Shown piece by piece: positions 59,877 to 64,000 of a stretch of 64,000 nucleotides of DNA. A model generated the notes under the pieces. The model was given only the letters and a program-made list of their open reading frames with translations. It was not told where the DNA came from and searched no databases. The stretch lies in contig CAKUXD010000005.1 in assembly GCA_934699705.1 (NCBI GenBank), positions 9,864-73,863 on the forward strand, read 5' to 3'. Both the position numbers and the translations under genes were made by a program. Each line of letters begins with the position of its first letter. Position 1 is the first letter of the stretch. Origin of the DNA: an uncultured Candidatus Melainabacteria bacterium (GTDB lineage Bacteria; Cyanobacteriota; Vampirovibrionia; Gastranaerophilales; Gastranaerophilaceae).

Positions 59877-60781
59877 AATTTATAATCGACGAAAATGATG
59901 AAAATATTAGACTAGACAACTATCTTGCAACTTTAATACAAGATATTTCGCGCTCTAAGCTACAATCTGCAATAAAAAACGGTAATGTGCTTATAAATGG
60001 AGAAGTTAAAAAACCTTCTCACAAACTACATGACGGTGATATTATTGAATTTGAGCCACAAGAGATTGAAGAAGTTAAAATTGAACCACAAAACCTTCCG
60101 CTTGATATTGTTTACGAAGACGAAAACATGCTGGTCGTAAACAAACCTTCTGGAATGTTGACTCACCCAACTACAATCGAACGTGAAAACACTTTAGTGA
60201 ACGCACTTTTGCACAAATATGGAAATAATTTATCAGATATAAATGGTGAATTTAGACGCGGAATTCTTCACCGCCTTGACCGCAACACCTCTGGACTTTT
60301 AATGGTCGCAAAAAACAACGAGGCACACGAATTTTTAACACAACAAATTAAAACAAAAACTGCTGTAAGAAGCTATTTAGCAGTAGTTAAAGGCTCTGTT
60401 AAAGATGAAGAAGGGGTAATTAATCTACCAATTGGCAGACACCCGACTCAACCGCACAAAATGGCAGTAGTTGAAGGTGGAAAACCAAGTATAACTGAAT
60501 ATAAAGTTTTGGAAAGATTTAAAAACGCCACTTTTGTTGAATTAACGTTAAAAACAGGACGCACACATCAAATCAGAGTTCACATGAGCCACTTTAGAAC
60601 GCCAGTTTACAATGATTCTCTTTATGGAGCAAGACCTGAAAAATGCAAAACTCAAGAACAAGTTCTTCAAGCCTATAAATTGGAGTTTACAAAACCATTT
60701 GGTGATGAGATAATCAAGTTACAAATCGAACCAGATGAAAAAATTCAAAAAGTATTAAAATATTTAAGGAGTCAAAAATGA
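59873..60781 (+). CDS. rluD: RluA-family pseudouridine synthase (RluD-like)
   Basis: 302 residues. N-terminal S4 RNA-binding domain (about 14-62, RLDNYLATLIQDISRSKLQ), then the catalytic domain with GILHRLDRNTSGLLMVAK (the catalytic Asp), RTHQIRVHMSH and VVNKPSGMLTHP. The S4 domain and size fit RluD, which modifies 23S rRNA, but paralogues cannot be excluded. Four-base overlaps on both sides, in the operon lspA-rluD-small membrane protein. Confidence 0.88.
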   Translation: MKFIIDENDENIRLDNYLATLIQDISRSKLQSAIKNGNVLINGEVKKPSHKLHDGDIIEFEPQEIEEVKIEPQNLPLDIVYEDENMLVVNKPSGMLTHPTTIERENTLVNALLHKYGNNLSDINGEFRRGILHRLDRNTSGLLMVAKNNEAHEFLTQQIKTKTAVRSYLAVVKGSVKDEEGVINLPIGRHPTQPHKMAVVEGGKPSITEYKVLERFKNATFVELTLKTGRTHQIRVHMSHFRTPVYNDSLYGARPEKCKTQEQVLQAYKLEFTKPFGDEIIKLQIEPDEKIQKVLKYLRSQK

Positions 60782-61065
60782 TTATATTTTTAAGATTAAC
60801 GTCTATATTATTTTTAGTAGCATTGGCTTACTTTTGCTACCAGTTCAAACAACCTCACATCGCCGTTTTAACTTGTTGCGGTTTTATTACAGGGGTTTTA
60901 TTTTTACTATCATACATGCTTGATATTTCAAGAAAATTAAAAGCCTACAAAAGAGAATTAGAAAAAAATTCAATTTCATCAGATGAAAGCGACTCAAAAG
61001 TAAAAGTTTTAGAATCAAAAATTGAAGTGCTTGAAAAAGCACTAAAAGATGCGTTGAATAAGTAA
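60778..61065 (+). CDS. small two-helix membrane protein with coiled-coil tail
   Basis: 95 residues: two hydrophobic helices (about 4-22 and 28-47) and a charged coiled coil (about 52-95). Architecture resembles LapA/DUF1049 proteins, which in some bacteria help assemble lipopolysaccharide; this is inferred from shape only. Overlaps the RluA-family gene by four bases. Confidence 0.55.
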   Translation: MIIFLRLTSILFLVALAYFCYQFKQPHIAVLTCCGFITGVLFLLSYMLDISRKLKAYKRELEKNSISSDESDSKVKVLESKIEVLEKALKDALNK

Positions 61066-61068
61066 AAT

Positions 61069-61090
61069 GTGAATTGTGAGTAGTGAGTTG
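61069..61090. repeat. short copy of the GTGAGTAGTGA-type repeat
   Basis: GTGAATTGTGAGTAGTGAGTTG recalls the array at 24925-25014. Located just after the small membrane protein gene. Confidence 0.6.
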
Positions 61091-61127
61091 ACTGGTTTAG
61101 CTTAATGGCTCAACGGCTGAATGGTTA

Positions 61128-61239
61128 CGTCATGCTGAAGCGTTAAATGTACAAATTTGTAGTTTAAAGTTCTATGTTCAGCATCTTGTTTAATATCAAA
61201 ACTTGTTGGAGATACCGAAACAAGTTCGGTATGACATGA
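61128..61239. repeat. REP-like palindromic repeat
   Basis: Blocks CGTCATGCTGA, TGTTCAGCATCTTG and GGAGATACCGAAACAAGTTCGGTATGACA resemble the widespread intergenic 'GTCATGCTGAACTTGTTTCAGCATCT'-type repeats of many bacteria. The last block folds (ATACCGAA / TTCGGTAT, 61213-61233). The minus-strand translation gives the familiar CHTELVSVS peptide, which I regard as a repeat artefact rather than a protein. Confidence 0.55.
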
Positions 61240-61289
61240 TTTTTGTTCACTCGTACTCATGCTCGTTCGCGCTTCTTGCTCGTTCGCGC

Positions 61290-61318
61290 AAAAAAAACCT
61301 GAGAATTTCTTCTCAGGT
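61290..61318 (-). terminator. intrinsic terminator of the flagellin cluster
   Basis: Stem ACCTGAGAA / TTCTCAGGT with a 4-base loop; on the minus strand it is followed by eight T residues. It lies about 170 bases after the flagellin stop. Confidence 0.8.
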
Positions 61319-61440
61319 AATAATGCCATAGTATGTACTAATTGAAAAGTCTTTTTTCCTTACCTGTGCCTTCCAAGAACAAGTCCTTTTAAATCTTTTT
61401 ATTTTTTCAATTAATACATATACCACAGTAAACAGTTCTC

Positions 61441-61462
61441 CAGTCTGCCAAAAGGCAGACTG
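61441..61462 (-). terminator. hairpin close to the flagellin stop
   Basis: CAGTCTGCC / GGCAGACTG with loop AAAA, 23 bases after the stop of the minus-strand flagellin. No U-run follows. The stem can be extended by flanking GTTCTC/GAGAAC pairs. Confidence 0.55.
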
Positions 61463-61485
61463 AGAACTATTAAATCTAATCACCA

Positions 61486-62337
61486 CTATACTAAGTTTAA
61501 AGCGATTGATGGTGCTTGGTTTGCTGTTGCTAACAAGCTTGCTGATGTTTGTTGAAGAATTTGTTGTTTTACATAATTTGATGATTCTTCAGCAATATCT
61601 GCGTCTTTAATCAATGAACTTGCTGCAGTTAAGTTTGTTTGCATAACTTGAGCTGAATCCATTGCTGATGTAATAGCAGCTTGAACACCACCGATTTGAG
61701 TCTTACGGTCAGTAATTGCTGAAATTGCAGTATCAACAGACGCTAAAAACTCACGAGCAGATTTATCATCTGTAAAGTTTGCGAATTTTTTACCTAATAA
61801 AGCTGTTGATGTTGCTTTTGCGAACAATTCTTTTGCTATAGTAATTTGTTCTTTATCATTACTAGAAATACCAACTTGAAGTACGATATCATTCTTAATA
61901 CCGCCATCTGCATCTTTACCTGCAAGAACTTTTTTACCATTGAAGTCAGTAGAATTTGCTACACGATCAATTTCATCAAATCTTGCCTTAATTTCTGTGT
62001 TGATTGCCTTCATAGCATCCTCACCGTAAGTACCGTTTGCAGCTTGTTCTGTCAAATCTCTGATACGAACTAAGTTGTCTGAAATAGTTGACATAACACC
62101 TTCAGTTGTATCTAACATTGAAGAACCCATTTGAGCATTGTTTTGAGCTACTTTTAATGAACTTACTTTGTAATCCAAGTTTGAAGACACTGCCAAGCCA
62201 GCTGCATCATCTTTTGATGAGTTGATTTTTAAACCTGTTGACATGCGTTCCATTGCTGTGTTCATTTTGCTTGTAGCATTATTCAATGCTTTTTGAGCTG
62301 TTAGTGATGGAATGTTTGTGTTTACTGTAATTGCCAT
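61486..62337 (-). CDS. fliC: flagellin (copy A)
   Basis: 283 residues. Conserved flagellin N-terminal helix MAITVNTNIPSLTAQKAL and LSTGL-type RMSTGLKINSSKDDAAG, and the conserved C-terminal helix (SSNYVKQQILQQTSASLLATANQ..). The variable central region is short. Starts at 62337, preceded by AAAGGAGATC. The N- and C-terminal regions are almost identical to copy B (62597-63481), and even the DNA is very similar near the ends. Builds the filament. Confidence 0.95.
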   Translation of the reverse strand: MAITVNTNIPSLTAQKALNNATSKMNTAMERMSTGLKINSSKDDAAGLAVSSNLDYKVSSLKVAQNNAQMGSSMLDTTEGVMSTISDNLVRIRDLTEQAANGTYGEDAMKAINTEIKARFDEIDRVANSTDFNGKKVLAGKDADGGIKNDIVLQVGISSNDKEQITIAKELFAKATSTALLGKKFANFTDDKSAREFLASVDTAISAITDRKTQIGGVQAAITSAMDSAQVMQTNLTAASSLIKDADIAEESSNYVKQQILQQTSASLLATANQAPSIALNLV

Positions 62338-62457
62338 AATTTGATCTCCTTTCAAATACACAACTTCCAAATCCATTGGAAGCTTTTTGTCGTTTTCCTT
62401 TCACGTCTTTATAATATCCTCTTTTTAGAGGAAAAAATATTGTAATTAAGTTAGAGA

Positions 62458-62473
62458 TTTCTCATACTTTAGT
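62458..62473 (-). promoter_or_regulatory. conserved 16-mer upstream of flagellin A
   Basis: ACTAAAGTATGAGAAA (minus strand) is identical to 63592-63607 upstream of flagellin B, and it is at a similar distance from the start codon (about 120 vs 110 bases). Elsewhere the two upstream regions are not obviously similar, so it is a likely regulatory site. Confidence 0.55.
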
Positions 62474-62548
62474 AGGAAATTTCGACATTTGATTAAAGAT
62501 TATGGCGTTTTGTCAATGTACAATTTATTTTTTGTTTGCAGGCATGGA

Positions 62549-62568
62549 GTTCTGATTTTACTCAGAAC
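62549..62568 (-). terminator. hairpin between the flagellin genes
   Basis: GTTCTG / CAGAAC with an eight-base loop, a short distance after the flagellin B stop. It has no U-run. Confidence 0.4.
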
Positions 62569-62596
62569 CCCTTACCTTATATAATCAATCCCTATT

Positions 62597-63481
62597 CTAT
62601 ACTAGGTTCATTGCGATTGATGGTGCTTGGTTTGCTGTTGCTAACAAACTTGCTGATGTTTGTTGAAGAATTTGTTGTTTTACATAATTTGATGATTCTT
62701 CAGCAATATCTGCGTCTTTGATTAATGAACTTGCAGATGTTAAGTTTGTTTCCATTACACCTGCTGCAGTCATTGCAGAGATAATTCTTTGTTGTTTACC
62801 ACCTATTTCTGTCATTCTTGATGTAACATTTTCAATTGCACTATCAATATTTGTCAAGAATTCTCTTGCGTTTCCATCATTTGTATAAGCTTCATCACAA
62901 ACTTCTTTTGTAACTTTTTTACCTTTAAAATCACCAATTAATGAAGATGCTGTTGCTTTTGCAAAGATTTCTTTTTCAAGTTTAATTGTACTTGTATTTT
63001 CATCAGATGTGATACCAACTTGTAATTTAATATCTTCTCCAATGCCACCTTTACCAGGATCTCCATTAAATAATATCTTTCCATTAAATTCTGAAGAATT
63101 TGCTAATCTTGAAATTTCATCTAAACGAGCATTAACCTCTGTTTTGATTGCTTTCATAGCATCTTGACCGTAAGTACCGTTTGCTGCTTGTTCTGTTAAA
63201 TCTCTGATACGAACTAAGTTATCTTTCACTACTGATAAAACGCCTTCTGCTGTGTCTAACATTGAAGCACCCATTTGACCGTTGTCTTGAGCAACATTTA
63301 AAGATGAAACCTTATAATCTAATTTTGATGCTACTGCCATACCTGCTGCATCATCTTTAGATGAATTAATTCTTAAACCTGTTGACATACGTTCCATCGC
63401 CGTATTCATTCTTGTTGTAGCATTGTTTAATGATTTTTGTGCTGTTAATGATGGAATGTTTGTGTTTACTGTAATTGCCAT
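62597..63481 (-). CDS. fliC: flagellin (copy B)
   Basis: 294 residues. Same N-terminal (MAITVNTNIPSLTAQKSL, RMSTGLRINSSKDDAAG) and C-terminal helices as copy A; the central region (about 140-205) differs and is about 11 residues longer. AAAGGAGATC precedes the ATG. A good sigma-28 promoter is upstream. The two genes are a tandem duplication with separate promoters and probably form a composite filament. Confidence 0.95.
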   Translation of the reverse strand: MAITVNTNIPSLTAQKSLNNATTRMNTAMERMSTGLRINSSKDDAAGMAVASKLDYKVSSLNVAQDNGQMGASMLDTAEGVLSVVKDNLVRIRDLTEQAANGTYGQDAMKAIKTEVNARLDEISRLANSSEFNGKILFNGDPGKGGIGEDIKLQVGITSDENTSTIKLEKEIFAKATASSLIGDFKGKKVTKEVCDEAYTNDGNAREFLTNIDSAIENVTSRMTEIGGKQQRIISAMTAAGVMETNLTSASSLIKDADIAEESSNYVKQQILQQTSASLLATANQAPSIAMNLV

Positions 63482-63546
63482 AGTTTTGATCTCCTTTCAA
63501 TTAGTACCTATGTATTTGTCATACTATGTGTTTCCTTACATACCTA

Positions 63547-63573
63547 ATATCGGGATACTAAACCTATTCTTTA
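63547..63573 (-). promoter_or_regulatory. sigma-28 (FliA) promoter of flagellin B
   Basis: On the minus strand TAAA (63570-63573), exactly 15 bases, then CCCGATAT (63547-63554), fitting the FliA consensus TAAA-N15-GCCGATAA. The predicted start leaves a leader of about 60 bases with AAAGGAG. Confidence 0.75.
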
Positions 63574-63591
63574 TATTGCTTTAGTTTGAAC

Positions 63592-63607
63592 TTTCTCATA
63601 CTTTAGT
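63592..63607 (-). promoter_or_regulatory. conserved 16-mer upstream of flagellin B
   Basis: ACTAAAGTATGAGAAA, identical to 62458-62473. Located about 20 bases upstream of the FliA promoter. Confidence 0.55.
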
Positions 63608-63640
63608 TGGAAAAATTTAAGTAAAATCAAAAAAGCATGC

Positions 63641-63680
63641 AATTAAGCATGATAATTATGTGTAATTATCATGCTTAATT
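63641..63680. terminator. 18-bp AT-rich hairpin
   Basis: Perfect AATTAAGCATGATAATTA / TAATTATCATGCTTAATT with loop TGTG and T-rich flanks; second of two hairpins after hppA. Confidence 0.65.
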
Positions 63681-63700
63681 TTATTTTTTAAAACAAAAAA

Positions 63701-63732
63701 GTTCGGGCATGCTTTAAAAAGCATGCCCGAAC
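63701..63732 (-). terminator. intrinsic terminator of hppA
   Basis: GTTCGGGCATGCTTT / AAAGCATGCCCGAAC, preceded on the plus strand by AAAAAA, so on the minus strand it is followed by six T residues. Lies 26 bases after the hppA stop. Confidence 0.85.
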
Positions 63733-63757
63733 TTCGTGAATTTATAAACTAATTAAA

Positions 63758-64000
63758 TTAGTCTTTTCTTTCAGGAATTCTCATAGCGTAGAATGTTCTC
63801 CATACGAACACTAAAGCTACGATTAAGAATACAACACCAACCACAGGAGCGTATTTTTGGAATGATGGATTAATTGCAATTTCCATTGCTAATAAACCAA
63901 ACAATGTAGTGAATTTGATGATTGGGTTCATTGCTACTGAAGAAGTATCTTTGAATGGATCACCAACAGTATCACCTACAACTGTTGCATCATGTAATGG
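63758..64000 (-). CDS. hppA: membrane-bound H+/Na+-translocating pyrophosphatase, C-terminal part
   Basis: Partial: 80 codons and a stop, continuing beyond the window edge. The fragment starts PLHDATVVGDTVGDPFKDTS, the highly conserved C-terminal signature of membrane pyrophosphatases, and continues with two membrane helices (about IIKFTTLFGLLAMEIAI and VVGVVFLIVALVFVW) and a short basic tail. These enzymes couple PPi hydrolysis to ion pumping across the membrane. The segment after KDTS reads SVAMNPIIKF, as in many K+-dependent forms, but ion choice needs the missing part. Ends before an intrinsic terminator. Confidence 0.92.
   Translation of the reverse strand, partial: PLHDATVVGDTVGDPFKDTSSVAMNPIIKFTTLFGLLAMEIAINPSFQKYAPVVGVVFLIVALVFVWRTFYAMRIPERKD

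Noticed and set aside
61102..61329. 75-codon minus-strand frame between the lspA operon and the flagellins
   Set aside because: It translates a REP-like repeat (CHTELVSVS peptide) and a terminator; not a real protein.

Overview
The window is a low-GC (roughly one third G+C, judged by eye), gene-dense chromosomal segment from a flagellated bacterium with a Gram-negative type envelope. It carries an SLH-domain surface protein with a Sec signal, two flagellins, FliI/FliJ/FliK-type flagellar genes, LspA, long TPR proteins, a membrane pyrophosphatase, a pyrophosphate-dependent phosphofructokinase, and several proteins whose N-termini resemble each other but are not classical signal peptides. This combination suggests a gut Gastranaerophilales / Melainabacteria (Vampirovibrionia) relative. 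That placement is inference from gene content, not a database result.

Layout: 1-8 kb holds a small secreted protein and a MATE exporter, an SLH protein facing a DUF2229-type activase-related protein, then glyA with a WecA/TagO-like glycosyl-phosphate transferase and a LysM protein. 8-21 kb holds a TPR protein, a YjbQ-family protein, a GH57 enzyme, class II aldolase, a dicarboxylate-type symporter, ileS and a large unknown membrane protein. 21-26.6 kb is a minus-strand flagellar cluster (fliJ-like, fliK-like, hook/rod gene in overlapping order) and a prmC operon. 26.8-36.3 kb contains a large unknown protein, PPi-phosphofructokinase, TPR, ruvA, a metallophosphatase and a calpain-like protease.

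36.4-40.8 kb is the accessory region: epimerase, EamA transporter, a Fic gene lying between two 112-bp direct repeats, a HAD gene and a divergent XRE regulator separated by palindromes, a decayed second HAD start next to a second XRE gene, tandem 72-bp repeats, and tRNA-Arg(CCU) surrounded by scattered fragments of itself. It looks like a tRNA-associated island edge. 40.8-54.4 kb is mostly housekeeping and ATP-grasp genes (LOG, gdhA, GshB-like, 2-hydroxyacid dehydrogenase, PurD-like, rph, NFACT, aroH, fmt, def). 54.5-61 kb carries pnp, fliI, a secreted protein, lspA, an RluA-family synthase and a small membrane protein. 61.4-64 kb carries two flagellins and the 3' end of hppA.

Gene ends are marked by conspicuous long hairpins, many GC-rich. 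Several genes without a Shine-Dalgarno sequence have a -10-like hexamer placed 6-7 bases before the ATG, suggesting leaderless transcripts. PPi-phosphofructokinase plus a PPi-driven proton/sodium pump suggests that pyrophosphate is used as an energy currency.
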